Source: GCA-002282575 sp964606405 (GTDB taxonomy: Bacteria > Pseudomonadota > Gammaproteobacteria > Thiomicrospirales > Thiomicrospiraceae). Taken from it: a DNA stretch of 64,000 bases. Below are positions 26,835 to 35,869 of this stretch, one piece after another. The position numbers and the translations under genes were made by a program. The stretch's first letter is position 1, and every line of letters begins with the position of its first letter. A model generated the notes under the pieces. It did not search any database. It worked only from the letters and a program-made list of their open reading frames with translations, and was not told the DNA's origin. Location: contig CAZSGH010000003.1 in NCBI GenBank assembly GCA_964606405.1, forward strand, positions 37,263-101,262, in the 5' to 3' direction.

Positions 26835-28395
26835 TGACTAACGCATCAAAGCTTGATGGAGCACGTTTAATACGCGGAGTAAGCAAAATTACAACCTCGC
26901 GCTCGATATTATTTTTTGCTTTCCCACCACTGAGTTCCGCCAAAACCGGCACATCAATGAGACCTGGTACGCCCGTATTCTGGGTTTGCGCTGAACTTGC
27001 TTTTGAGTTGGCCATGATGATAGTCTCGCCGTCAAAAGCGTACCCGACTGAATAGCTTTGCTTAACGGATTGATTGGGGCCCTGAACCTTCAAGCCATTA
27101 CCGGCATCCAAGGTTGTAATACCGTTGACGGTTGTCTGAATAGGGACAATCGTAAACATAATGTTTTTACCATCGTTCATAACTTCTGGTCTTACTGAGA
27201 GCATCAATCCGTCTTGAACTACAGAGACCTGTGCGCCACTTGTCGTTGAAGTTACACCAGTAACTGAGGGCTGTACCGATCCTAAATACGGAATTTGCTT
27301 ACCATCGAAAATGACGGCACTATTTCCATTTGCAGCTTGCGTGCTTTGCTTAAATTTCACGTCAATTGAAGTACGTTTTTCTAACGCATTAATGATTCCA
27401 GAAGCACCAGCAAGTCCGCTCGCAGTGAATGTGCCATCAGCATTAGCAATACCAGGCGAGGCTTCAGTGTAACCCAGCCCCATGCCTTGACCATTACCAG
27501 TGTAAAGTGATGAACCGTTCATACTTAGACCACTGTTTTTAACGCCATATGCTGAATCAAGTTTGATGTTCTGCCAGTTAATCCCATACTGCAGCTCACC
27601 AGACAGAGAGACTTCGATAATCATGACTTCCATATCAATGACCATCATGGCATGGCGTGTAATTTCATTTATATATTGGTGCACACGATTTAGGCTTTGT
27701 GCGTTTCCGCGCATCGTGATTAAACCGATATCGCCTACGATTTGAATTTGCGAATTGTCACCGGCAATATTATTTAAAGCTTGGATAAATTCCTTTTTGA
27801 TGCCATCGTATTTTTTGGTCACTTTATACTGGCTGTCGATACCTTGTGGCTTTTGAGACTGAGCACCCATCATGCTGCCACCCGCACTCGAAGAAACTTT
27901 AGCAGGATTACCACCCACATCGATGTCAGCCTTTTCATCAACCAACAAGGTTGACGGTATTCTGAAGGTATAGGTCGCCTTATCAGTTATCGTTACCACA
28001 TTGTCTTTAATGATAGCGATATACCCTGCCGCAAACACTGCATCACGAATAACCGTCTTCGCGTCAGCATTGCGCATAGATAGCGTGATTTTTTTGCTGA
28101 CATCTACGCTGCTCATCACTTTAACAGTCCATCCTAAACGAGCAGCCGTTTGCTCAACTACTTGCATGAACGGGCCATTTACAACATTTAATGAAATGTC
28201 TTTTTTTTCATCAAATGGTATGTCGCTAAAAGCCAATTTGTTCGATGGAACAGGTTGTTTCGACATTTCTTGATCTAATTGCTTTTGCATATTGTCACGC
28301 ACAAGCTGTCTGTTTGTTTCTGAATCCACTGAACACCCACTCAACACGAGTAGGCTCGCTATGGCCAAAGATAATGAAGCCGTCTTAATACGCAT
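26821..28395 (-). CDS. pilN: Outer membrane lipoprotein secretin PilN
   Basis: A 524-residue lipoprotein secretin forming the outer membrane pore for the pilus. The lipobox is LVLSGC near residue 21, followed by an STN-like domain (DISLNVVNGPFMQVVEQTAARLGW), an N-domain around residues 205-245, and a C-terminal secretin domain (MVIDMEVMIIEVSLS; IPYLGSVQPS; VPVLAELSGG; REVVILLTPRI). R64 and TCP secretins are also lipoproteins. It is the first unmistakable pilus gene of the operon. Confidence 0.9.
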   Translation of the reverse strand: MRIKTASLSLAIASLLVLSGCSVDSETNRQLVRDNMQKQLDQEMSKQPVPSNKLAFSDIPFDEKKDISLNVVNGPFMQVVEQTAARLGWTVKVMSSVDVSKKITLSMRNADAKTVIRDAVFAAGYIAIIKDNVVTITDKATYTFRIPSTLLVDEKADIDVGGNPAKVSSSAGGSMMGAQSQKPQGIDSQYKVTKKYDGIKKEFIQALNNIAGDNSQIQIVGDIGLITMRGNAQSLNRVHQYINEITRHAMMVIDMEVMIIEVSLSGELQYGINWQNIKLDSAYGVKNSGLSMNGSSLYTGNGQGMGLGYTEASPGIANADGTFTASGLAGASGIINALEKRTSIDVKFKQSTQAANGNSAVIFDGKQIPYLGSVQPSVTGVTSTTSGAQVSVVQDGLMLSVRPEVMNDGKNIMFTIVPIQTTVNGITTLDAGNGLKVQGPNQSVKQSYSVGYAFDGETIIMANSKASSAQTQNTGVPGLIDVPVLAELSGGKAKNNIEREVVILLTPRIKRAPSSFDALVNASI

Positions 28396-28398
28396 AAC

Positions 28399-29649
28399 TT
28401 ACTCCGTTACTATCATTTGTTTCGTTTTAACGTTGAGCAATACATTAAGTGGTGTGTTATCGCTCAACCACGCTGTAAGCGCGTTAACATCCTTTATGTA
28501 AATACTTTGTTCATGGTTAACCATGACGTCTGTGGATTTTGACCATACAAGTCGCCATTGAAACTTTTGCTCGAGAAAACGTGACAACTCATTAGATAAA
28601 TACTGACCACTCCTTAACTCAAGAGGAAATCCCTCTTGTGGCACATAAGTTGTTTCCGTAAAGGCAGTTGATGCTGATTGTGTTTGGACAGAAACGCTAG
28701 TAGCAGGAATTTGAACAACCTTATTTGACAACGCATTACCAGCTGTAGCATTTTGACTATTCTCGAATTCTTGTTTCAGTCTCTCTGGCGGCTCAAAAGA
28801 ATAAATAAACTTATTCGACTTCATGTCACGAATCTCAATCGTAATCTTGTCGTCACTCATATATGGCAATAGAATACGATGCATCCCATTTACCTTGCCT
28901 TTATATTGGTTAACGCTTTTTACATCTTTTGCACTAATAACTTCGTAGCCACGTCCTTTTTCAAGGTCTAGCAAAACCGCATTTCGGTCTTTCTCAAACT
29001 TCCATGACTTCAATGGCTGAACCGATGTCATTGGCCTTACAAGTTGCCACTCTTCATTTTCAACGACCGTTGGCATTGGAGATGCTTGAGGTGTTTGCTC
29101 TACCTTGGCAACTGGTTGAGGAACAACACCTATCGGATAGGTAGGATCAACAGGCAATGATTTTTCAAGGGTATTTGTGGCCACTAACTCTTGTTGCGGC
29201 ACACCATTCGTTTGCGATAAAGCTAAAATTAATTGATCCATTTGTTGCTGAATTTGTTTTAACCTTACCTCATCGGCTTTGACAGAAGCAGATTGATTCT
29301 GACTTTGTACAGTCTCATTAACTTGTGGCGCATGTGATAATGTAAATGAACACTTTCCAACTTTTACTGTTGCGCTTGAATATGAACCCTTAAACCCAAA
29401 TAGCCCGCTGTAAGGTATAGCCTCTACTTTTTTCTCAAAACCTTCGGCATTACGCATTTGGACCAAAACCTTTTCAAACGGCTTTGTCGAGAAATCAATT
29501 AGTGTTTCGGTGGTGTCTGGGCTATAACTTACGTGGTATGGCAAGCATGATCCAGCACCAGAGATCCTCAAAGTTTCAACGGTTGCAGTTTCCGAATGAA
29601 CCGCATGGGAAACGATTGACGCTATTGCCAACGTTAAAAAAGAACGCAT
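28399..29649 (-). CDS. Periplasmic pilus protein with TcpQ-like C-terminal domain (PilL-like)
   Basis: A 416-residue protein with signal peptide (cut near SHAVHSE), a beta-rich N-terminal domain with two cysteines, a Gln-rich helix (residues ~125-150), a linker and a C-terminal domain of about 80 residues (FPLELRSGQYLSNELSRFLE...QFKW-like, ending TPLNVLLNVKTKQM). That last domain resembles the TcpQ/PilL domain that assists secretin assembly in TCP- and R64-type pili. Four bases separate it from pilN. The N-terminal half is not recognised. Confidence 0.65.
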   Translation of the reverse strand: MRSFLTLAIASIVSHAVHSETATVETLRISGAGSCLPYHVSYSPDTTETLIDFSTKPFEKVLVQMRNAEGFEKKVEAIPYSGLFGFKGSYSSATVKVGKCSFTLSHAPQVNETVQSQNQSASVKADEVRLKQIQQQMDQLILALSQTNGVPQQELVATNTLEKSLPVDPTYPIGVVPQPVAKVEQTPQASPMPTVVENEEWQLVRPMTSVQPLKSWKFEKDRNAVLLDLEKGRGYEVISAKDVKSVNQYKGKVNGMHRILLPYMSDDKITIEIRDMKSNKFIYSFEPPERLKQEFENSQNATAGNALSNKVVQIPATSVSVQTQSASTAFTETTYVPQEGFPLELRSGQYLSNELSRFLEQKFQWRLVWSKSTDVMVNHEQSIYIKDVNALTAWLSDNTPLNVLLNVKTKQMIVTE

Positions 29650-30116
29650 TATTTATTCTCCAAATTAGCAGTCAATCTTGCTTTAATAGCATTCGCCTCA
29701 GCGATAAGAGCTTTAAGTTGTGCCATCAACACCTGATTTGTTCCGTTAACTGGTAACGATGAACGTCGCTCTGCAACAAACAAACCCCTATTGGTCAACA
29801 CCATCGTTTTCATTGATGTGCGTGGAATTTTTATTAAATAATTCTCAACATCAAAATATTGATCATCTTTTCTTCCATCAACAATCATCCATACACGTTC
29901 TACCAAAACGCCATCTGGTACCTGTAAATAAGTGGTTTGCTTATCATCAAAAATTTGTATGCCATGGACGCCATTGACTGAATAACCAAAGTAATATCCA
30001 CCTACGGTATCCGACAGTTTGTTAGCTTCAGGCTTGTCTTCAGTAAACTTTATGTTTATCCAAGAACATCCCGATAATGCCATTAACATTAATAATAGAA
30101 AAATCGTTCTAATCAC
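29649..30116 (-). CDS. Lipoprotein with VirB9/TrbG-like segment
   Basis: A 155-residue lipoprotein (lipobox MALSGC near residue 18). The middle (GIQIFDDKQTTYLQVPDGV...NYLIKIPRT) resembles the N-terminal beta domain of VirB9/TrbG/PilP proteins that line outer membrane core complexes. The C-terminus is a short helix. It overlaps the next gene by one base (TAATG). It lies where the secretion genes meet the pilus genes and could serve either system; which one is not decidable from sequence. Confidence 0.55.
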   Translation of the reverse strand: MIRTIFLLLMLMALSGCSWINIKFTEDKPEANKLSDTVGGYYFGYSVNGVHGIQIFDDKQTTYLQVPDGVLVERVWMIVDGRKDDQYFDVENYLIKIPRTSMKTMVLTNRGLFVAERRSSLPVNGTNQVLMAQLKALIAEANAIKARLTANLENK

Positions 30117-30775
30117 AAATTGCTCCCAAGAACCTTATTAACATAGCCATTGGTTATTCCATTACTTTTAGTGCCAGTGTTATAAATCGAAAGCGCGACT
30201 TTGACATCTCCGCCGTTTTTAATGGCTGCATTTCCGTAAATATTTGCGCCGGCACGCAAGTTGACACAAGGTTCAAAAATATCACTTATGGAAATGCCTA
30301 ATTTAGTTAAAAAACCTTCCGGCTTTAGGTGCTGCGAATTGATTTGTGCAAATCCCATGTCAAACGAACGTCCTTGGCTCATCAACTGTTTTGCCATATC
30401 TATCGCTTCTTCTTTTCTCTGAGGTTGTTTGTACCGTCCATAATTTCCATTAACGCCAATGGCAAATTGATTGGCTCCAGACTCATGGGCAACAATTTTC
30501 TGCATGATGGCGTGATATTCATTCGGTAAACATTGCGCTATGTAATTTTTAGCTTCTAAACTTCTAGTGCTCTTATCCAAAGCCTTACCAGAGTTCTGGG
30601 TTACTGGATTACGCTTCTGCTTAACCTCTACAGGCCGTTGGTAACTAACTTGTGCATTCCTATTGCTCGAAAACGAACCATCATTGTTAACACATATCAT
30701 CAAACTAGACGCACAATCGTTTGCTAATGCGTTGCTAAAGTTGATAGCAGAAAGCAGAAACAAAAATATTTTCAT
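30113..30775 (-). CDS. VirB1-like lytic transglycosylase
   Basis: A 220-residue periplasmic muramidase with signal peptide (FLFLLSAINFSNALA) and an SLT domain: catalytic Glu in HESGANQFAIGVN, GFAQINSQHL, the LRAGANIYGNA segment and a SIYNTG close. Such enzymes open peptidoglycan for conjugation machines (VirB1) or R64-type pili (PilT of R64). It abuts virB10 by a one-base overlap and lies at the junction of secretion and pilus genes. Confidence 0.85.
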   Translation of the reverse strand: MKIFLFLLSAINFSNALANDCASSLMICVNNDGSFSSNRNAQVSYQRPVEVKQKRNPVTQNSGKALDKSTRSLEAKNYIAQCLPNEYHAIMQKIVAHESGANQFAIGVNGNYGRYKQPQRKEEAIDMAKQLMSQGRSFDMGFAQINSQHLKPEGFLTKLGISISDIFEPCVNLRAGANIYGNAAIKNGGDVKVALSIYNTGTKSNGITNGYVNKVLGSNL

Positions 30776-32109
30776 CAGAAAACAATGTCCCTATTAACAA
30801 CGATATTCATCAAAAATCCCGGCTTTATCGTTAATGTAGGTCTCGTCATTTCATAAGGTTTCATGGATGTCTTCGCCGCCTCAAGCAGCACTTGACCAGC
30901 TGCATTCTGATAGCTTAACTGTCCGTTTTGACCAAGGATTACGCCATTACTGCCATTGCTTTGGTTTTGAACGGCCACAGTCAGTTCGGCTATTAATAAA
31001 CTTGTTGTCATTAAGCGCCAAAAATGAGTATCGACTTCATCTTCTAACCCTGACTGCCCTTGATTGTCTGCGCCGTTCATAGATCCAAGATTCACATATG
31101 TACCGTCTGGTCTAATAAGTCTTGTTGCGATAATACCGACACGGGTTTGACCCATAGCAACACCAGCAGCGTTATACTTAAGATTGAAGACTGAACCAGC
31201 AGGGATGACTTTCTTCTGACTCGTCAAGCTATCGTAAATATCACTTGATACTTGGCAACGTAGCGTTCCGGGTTGGCCCGTATTGATTTTTGCAAGAGTA
31301 ACGCAAGGAACTGATTCACCCTCATACAAAGCATCTCCTTCCCGCGCAGATCTCACGTTTAATGGCGGTACATCTTTCTCATACTGAGATTGTTGATTTT
31401 TTTGCCATGTCTCATTTGAGTCGACAGGTCCTGGAAGAGTGTTTCCATTGTTTCCTCCTTGTAAAGCCATTTGCACATAGTTGTCATACCGTTTGCGATC
31501 CGTATCTTGAGATTTTTTCATTGCCTCAATCTGTTCTTTTAATGAAGCAACTTCTCCATCATCCCCTTTCATCTGAAAAGCATTGCCAGCACTTGCCCCA
31601 ATATTTCCCATGCCACCGCCAAGGACAGGAGACTTTCTTGCTTCCTCCAATCTCTGTTCGTAAAGTTCTTCTGGCGTCAATGCCTCATTCTGTGAGTTCG
31701 CAAAAGTTCTATTACTACCGCTTAATGACGGTACTGGCACCTGATCTGCCTTAGAGTTTGCTGACCGCTTTCTTAATTCTGATGCAACGCGTTCATTAAT
31801 TTCATTCTCTTTGAGTTTTTCGAGTCTTAGCTTTTCTCTTTCCTCTTTTTCTTTAAAATCATTAGCATCATCCGTTTGCTTTTTGACGATTGCTAGTTGT
31901 TTATCTATCTCGCTATCAATGTCATGTGTATTTTCTTTGGTCGATTTAATCTTGTCGGACTCTTTGGATATTTGACCTTGCTGTTGATCTGATTTTTTTT
32001 TGTTTTGTGCCGTGATGATGCTAGTAGCTAACACTGCCGTAATAAACACGACCAAAACCCAGACGAATCCAGAAATTTTTTTTCGATCAGGTAAACCCAA
32101 GCCCGCCAT
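30775..32109 (-). CDS. virB10: T4SS core channel protein VirB10 (TrbI)
   Basis: A 444-residue protein spanning both membranes in VirB-type secretion systems. One membrane helix (FVWVLVVFITAVLATSII) near residues 14-33 is followed by a charged coiled coil, a Pro-poor linker, and a conserved C-terminal TrbI barrel domain (PAGSVFNLKYNAAGVAMGQTRVGIIATRLIRPDG..., ending RPTLTIKPGFLMNIVVNRD). It overlaps virB9 by one base. Confidence 0.92.
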   Translation of the reverse strand: MAGLGLPDRKKISGFVWVLVVFITAVLATSIITAQNKKKSDQQQGQISKESDKIKSTKENTHDIDSEIDKQLAIVKKQTDDANDFKEKEEREKLRLEKLKENEINERVASELRKRSANSKADQVPVPSLSGSNRTFANSQNEALTPEELYEQRLEEARKSPVLGGGMGNIGASAGNAFQMKGDDGEVASLKEQIEAMKKSQDTDRKRYDNYVQMALQGGNNGNTLPGPVDSNETWQKNQQSQYEKDVPPLNVRSAREGDALYEGESVPCVTLAKINTGQPGTLRCQVSSDIYDSLTSQKKVIPAGSVFNLKYNAAGVAMGQTRVGIIATRLIRPDGTYVNLGSMNGADNQGQSGLEDEVDTHFWRLMTTSLLIAELTVAVQNQSNGSNGVILGQNGQLSYQNAAGQVLLEAAKTSMKPYEMTRPTLTIKPGFLMNIVVNRDIVF

Positions 32110-32924
32110 TACTCAAACCACCATTTTTTTTGTTTTCCTTTACGGCGGATAACCACCTCTTCATCTCCAAACTTAAGGACGGCTTCATCAAATATCCTAG
32201 TGACCAGAAAATAATTAGCATCTGGTAGTTTTCGAAATCCGACCACAGCCAAGTCCCCTCCCTCTTTGACGAATAGAGCGGGATAAGTCTGTATATCATC
32301 AGGAAACATGATCCATGTACGCGTCTTATCGTTAAAAACTTGTACAGGTTTGAAACTAGCTTCTCCATCGATTTCGTAATTGAAATCCATGCCTTTAATA
32401 AGGTCTACGGGGCCCTTTACCGAAGTATTAACCTCATCAATCATATTATCCGGGACGGTTTGAGGTGGTTTGTCTTTTTGCCTAGAGCTGCTGACCTTGC
32501 CGTATAGTTGATCAGGAGAAATTAAAGAGTCTGTGCTTGTCTGCCACTTAACACGTTGGTACCAAACTCCGTCATCTGAAGATGACTTAAGAATCAGTTG
32601 ATAGGTCCGTTTGTTGGTAATAATGGTGACTGTATTTACTAACCTAGGAAAAAATGGTTTAACAAAAATATGATTTAATCTGCCTGAAATATCCCAATTT
32701 ACCTTGTCTCCCGCTGGAATGTCGGTGATTACCTTCTCATCTGGCTCTAGTTGAATGTCTGTATGTGAACCCGTTCTAGTAAGGATTTCATAGGTTCTAT
32801 TTTCGTCATAAGTGAAGTGAACAAGTCTCGTTTCATGCGGCATAGGCTGGGCAACCATTTCTGCGCTCGAATTAAGCGCGCACATAGCAAAAAAAATTCC
32901 CATTAAAAATTTATACGACATCAT
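32109..32924 (-). CDS. virB9: T4SS outer membrane core protein VirB9 (TrbG)
   Basis: A 271-residue periplasmic protein with signal peptide (LMGIFFAMCALNSSA). It shows the VirB9 pattern: N-terminal beta domain (VHFTYDENRTYEILTRTG, IQLEPDEKVI, WDISGRLNHIFVKPFFP) and C-terminal domain beginning near GMDFNYEIDGEASFKPVQVFNDKTRTWIMFPDDI. Together with VirB10 and a VirB7-like lipoprotein it forms the outer membrane core. It overlaps virB8 by four bases. Confidence 0.9.
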   Translation of the reverse strand: MMSYKFLMGIFFAMCALNSSAEMVAQPMPHETRLVHFTYDENRTYEILTRTGSHTDIQLEPDEKVITDIPAGDKVNWDISGRLNHIFVKPFFPRLVNTVTIITNKRTYQLILKSSSDDGVWYQRVKWQTSTDSLISPDQLYGKVSSSRQKDKPPQTVPDNMIDEVNTSVKGPVDLIKGMDFNYEIDGEASFKPVQVFNDKTRTWIMFPDDIQTYPALFVKEGGDLAVVGFRKLPDANYFLVTRIFDEAVLKFGDEEVVIRRKGKQKKWWFE

Positions 32925-33616
32925 TTGTTTACCTTTGAAACTTCTTCAGTCAAATTGAAGTCAACAATATAAAAACCGAGAGGGTTACCCAAAATCTCTT
33001 TTTCAGTCTTGGGAGTAACTACGTCATACCGAACGGTCGCCTGCCAGTCCTTAACAAGTGGACGCCCATCCTTCTTTCTCTCTGTTGTTGAGAATCTGAC
33101 TAATGCCGTTTTATCTTTTTCTGACAGAAGATTGGTGCCTTTTGCATCATATGATTGGGTTAACGATATATCGGACGCACTTCTAAATACTGGCTTCATG
33201 CCCTCTAATATTTGCTCCCTGAATACGCTAGTAGCTTTTCCTCTTACCAATTGTCTGGCTTGCGAAATGTGATAATCCACACGCCCCGCTTCAATAGTCA
33301 TAGCGTGTTCAAAAAACTTATTTGCATAGAACTTGATTTGAGCCTCTTTTGGCTCATAGGATTGAGCCATAGCGTTTACCGCTTTAGCCTCACCAGTCAA
33401 TTCATTTACTTGAATGTAATAAGGAATATTTTCTTTAAGAGGAAACAAGGAAGCCAAAGAAACAACCAAAATCACGATGACAACGCCCATGATCCAATTG
33501 ATAGTTAATGCTCTGTTTTTTGCTACCGTCGGTATAACGTACCGCTGCATGACATCCTCAATGACATCGGGATTTTGCAGGATAGATGGAAGTGGTATGT
33601 TCGTTTTCTTAGACAC
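32921..33616 (-). CDS. virB8: T4SS inner membrane protein VirB8
   Basis: A 231-residue bitopic protein: a short cytoplasmic tail, a membrane helix near residues 42-62 (WIMGVVIVILVVSLASLFPL) and a periplasmic NTF2-like domain (IPYYIQVNELTGEAKAV..., VRFSTTERKKDGRPLVKDWQATVRYDV). It starts with GTG at 33616 and appears to be the first gene of the virB8-9-10/pil operon, since a 234 base gap with a strong palindrome lies upstream. Confidence 0.9.
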   Translation of the reverse strand: MSKKTNIPLPSILQNPDVIEDVMQRYVIPTVAKNRALTINWIMGVVIVILVVSLASLFPLKENIPYYIQVNELTGEAKAVNAMAQSYEPKEAQIKFYANKFFEHAMTIEAGRVDYHISQARQLVRGKATSVFREQILEGMKPVFRSASDISLTQSYDAKGTNLLSEKDKTALVRFSTTERKKDGRPLVKDWQATVRYDVVTPKTEKEILGNPLGFYIVDFNLTEEVSKVNK

Positions 33617-33645
33617 TTTGACCTCAAAACATTACTTGTTTTGAC

Positions 33646-33668
33646 AAATATACATCATTTGTATATTT
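33646..33668. promoter_or_regulatory. Palindromic operator candidate upstream of virB8
   Basis: AAATATACA and TGTATATTT form a perfect 9 bp inverted repeat with a 5 base spacer, centred about 40 bases before the virB8 start. A regulator of the element probably binds here to control the virB8-pil operon. Next to it, at 33679-33714, lies a T/G-rich stretch with a repeated TTTTGTGTGTTTT. The rest of the 33617-33849 gap shows nothing else. Confidence 0.5.
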
Positions 33669-33849
33669 TAGGGTAGTCTTTTGTGTGTTTTATAGTGTTT
33701 TTGTGTGTTTTTCTGTCGTTTCAGCATTATTAATGCATTCACAGCCATTTATTGCAAAAACATGACGAGTGAGAACAACATTTGTCAACCATATAGCGGT
33801 CGAAAACATAGCATCTGCTAGACCAAAGTTCACAACCGGCAATATAGAC

Positions 33850-35760
33850 TCAACTAACTAAAACCTTCGTTTTAGCCAAAGAAATATCACTATGACTAAT
33901 TTCACTGCAATTCCTACTGATAACAGTGTTAGCAGCGGTCTGTAAAATTGCATTTAGATTTGCAAATGAAATCCCTTGAACCTGTTGTACAAGGCATTCA
34001 ACGGTCAAATCCGAACCCAGTGTCAATTGAGGCTTGCTTGATATCCAACGTTGAACAAACTCTAATGTCTGTGGTCGCTCTGGGTAAGTAAACAACACTT
34101 TTTCTGTGAATCGACCGCCGCGCAGTGCCGCCGAATCAATTTGATCTGGATGGTTCGTTGCCGCAATGAAGATAACATCAGGAGCTTTACTCTTCACGCC
34201 ATCCATAACTGCAAGCAATTTATTGGTAACGGTATTGGCAAACCCACCTCTACGATGAGCAAACACATCTTCAGCCTCATCGATAAACACCAAAACAGGG
34301 CGAACCTCCGCTGCTTCTGCCATTAATTCATCAATTTTTGACTCATCCGAAAGCAGCTCTTGTCCCGTCACAGATAGGAATGCCCAGTCTGCACTATTAG
34401 CGATCGCTACTGCTGTCATTCCTTTACCAGAGCCTGGATCTCCATAGAACAATAGTCCAGTTGGCAACGAACCTCCACGTTCTTCAAGCTCATCAACGTG
34501 TTTGAGTCGCCACACCAATGACTCTAGTTCTTCACGAGCATTTTTTGACAATATTAGGTCTTCTAATTTATGCGTTTTGACCTTTGTACCTTTGCGCCCT
34601 TTAACCCTTCGCATCGCCTGCATCAAATCTAAAAAAGACGCATTGAAGACGCCAGAGTCAGATAGTTCCGCAGCAACACTCGTCAAACGTGGTATTGCAT
34701 AACCTTCCCAGCGGGAAGATGCCTTTTCAATGTCTCCATCCAACACTGAAATGCCATGCTTTAAGAGCGCTGATGCCACAATCGCCTTACGAGCTTTAGC
34801 ATCTGGGTAACCAACTTCAATTTTGAAATCAAATCGGCCTTCTCTAATAGAAGCAGGATCAAGACGATCAAATAGGTTAGTTGCAGCTACTAATACGACA
34901 CCTTTTTTTCGAGCTTCTTCTATTAATGGCAGCAAAGCTGAAGTCAACCGCCCCGACTCGTGTTCAGCTTGCGCGATACCCGCTCGATTTACAAAAACAG
35001 TGTCAACTTCGTCCAAGAACAATAAAATAGGTGCATGAGCCATTGCTTGCTTGAACACTTCAGTAACGCGCTCAGTGCTTTCGCCAATCCACTTAGAATT
35101 TGCCTGAGAAAAGTTGAAGTGCATGAACCCAAGACCTAACTCACCAGCCAATGCTTCGGCCAAAAAGGTTTTACCCGTACCCGCTGGGCCGAATAACAAA
35201 ATTCCATTTCGAGCGACAACATTATCTGCTTTTTTACTCTGATGCTCCGCAACAATCTGCCGCCCCGCTTTGAGCAAACGGTTTTTAGTGTCTTCCAAAC
35301 CAATTACAGAACTAAAATTAATTGACGACTTACGACTTTCTGTCACTGACGTGTTGGATTTGGAGGACCCAGATAATTGTTTAGACTGACCAGAGGACAA
35401 CATAGAAAGATAGAAGAAAATGGCAAACGCAGCTAGAACCCAGCTCTGCATGTACATAACAGCAACCAAACACAAAAGCCCTGCATAAAACATAAGACCA
35501 TAGTTTTTGGTCATTTTATGATGCCAATCTAGTAATGACCAACCAGAATCACCCAACATCCCCAACACAAAATAGAAAGCAACGACAATAAAAAAAGCAA
35601 CCAATGCGTACATGTCCATAGCAATGGCTATCTCTTTAACTCCCACGTAATAACTATTTGTAGCGGATAAAACAAACCATGAAAGCAACCAAATGGCGTT
35701 CACAGCTAACACTACCAGCAATCCAAAACCAAGTGTTTTGGTAATCATTTTCTCGATCAT
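33850..35760 (-). CDS. Membrane-anchored tandem AAA+ ATPase in T4SS cluster
   Basis: A 636-residue protein with about four N-terminal membrane helices (residues ~10-130) and two AAA+ domains. D1 has Walker A GPAGTGKTFLAEAL near residue 192, Walker B LLFLDEVD and an REGRF arginine finger. D2 has GDPGSGKGMT near 443, with Gly in place of the usual Ser/Thr after Lys, Walker B LVFIDEAED and RGGRF. It resembles CDC48/FtsH-type AAA modules but no protease zinc motif (HExxH) follows. Position between virB6 and virB8 suggests a remodelling or chaperone role for the secretion apparatus; that is inference. Confidence 0.75.
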   Translation of the reverse strand: MIEKMITKTLGFGLLVVLAVNAIWLLSWFVLSATNSYYVGVKEIAIAMDMYALVAFFIVVAFYFVLGMLGDSGWSLLDWHHKMTKNYGLMFYAGLLCLVAVMYMQSWVLAAFAIFFYLSMLSSGQSKQLSGSSKSNTSVTESRKSSINFSSVIGLEDTKNRLLKAGRQIVAEHQSKKADNVVARNGILLFGPAGTGKTFLAEALAGELGLGFMHFNFSQANSKWIGESTERVTEVFKQAMAHAPILLFLDEVDTVFVNRAGIAQAEHESGRLTSALLPLIEEARKKGVVLVAATNLFDRLDPASIREGRFDFKIEVGYPDAKARKAIVASALLKHGISVLDGDIEKASSRWEGYAIPRLTSVAAELSDSGVFNASFLDLMQAMRRVKGRKGTKVKTHKLEDLILSKNAREELESLVWRLKHVDELEERGGSLPTGLLFYGDPGSGKGMTAVAIANSADWAFLSVTGQELLSDESKIDELMAEAAEVRPVLVFIDEAEDVFAHRRGGFANTVTNKLLAVMDGVKSKAPDVIFIAATNHPDQIDSAALRGGRFTEKVLFTYPERPQTLEFVQRWISSKPQLTLGSDLTVECLVQQVQGISFANLNAILQTAANTVISRNCSEISHSDISLAKTKVLVS

Positions 35761-35780
35761 GATAAGCCCCTACTTTTCAT

Positions 35781-35795
35781 CATCTAAATTAGATG
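35781..35795. promoter_or_regulatory. Palindrome upstream of the AAA+ gene
   Basis: CATCTAA-A-TTAGATG, a perfect inverted repeat of 7 bp arms, 20 bases before the AAA+ start codon. A second imperfect repeat, GTGTA-TCG-TACAC, lies at 35813-35825. Both fit a repressor site in the 110 base gap between this gene and the 160-residue protein gene. Confidence 0.4.
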
Positions 35796-35869
35796 AGCAT
35801 TTAACTTACTGAGTGTATCGTACACCTTTGGGCAATATTAGAAAAATGTATCGGGGTGGCTTAGGCTAT

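Noticed and set aside
31362..31754. Plus-strand frame of 130 codons opposite virB10
   Set aside because: Antisense of a clear VirB10 gene, with His/Leu/Ser-rich shadow composition.
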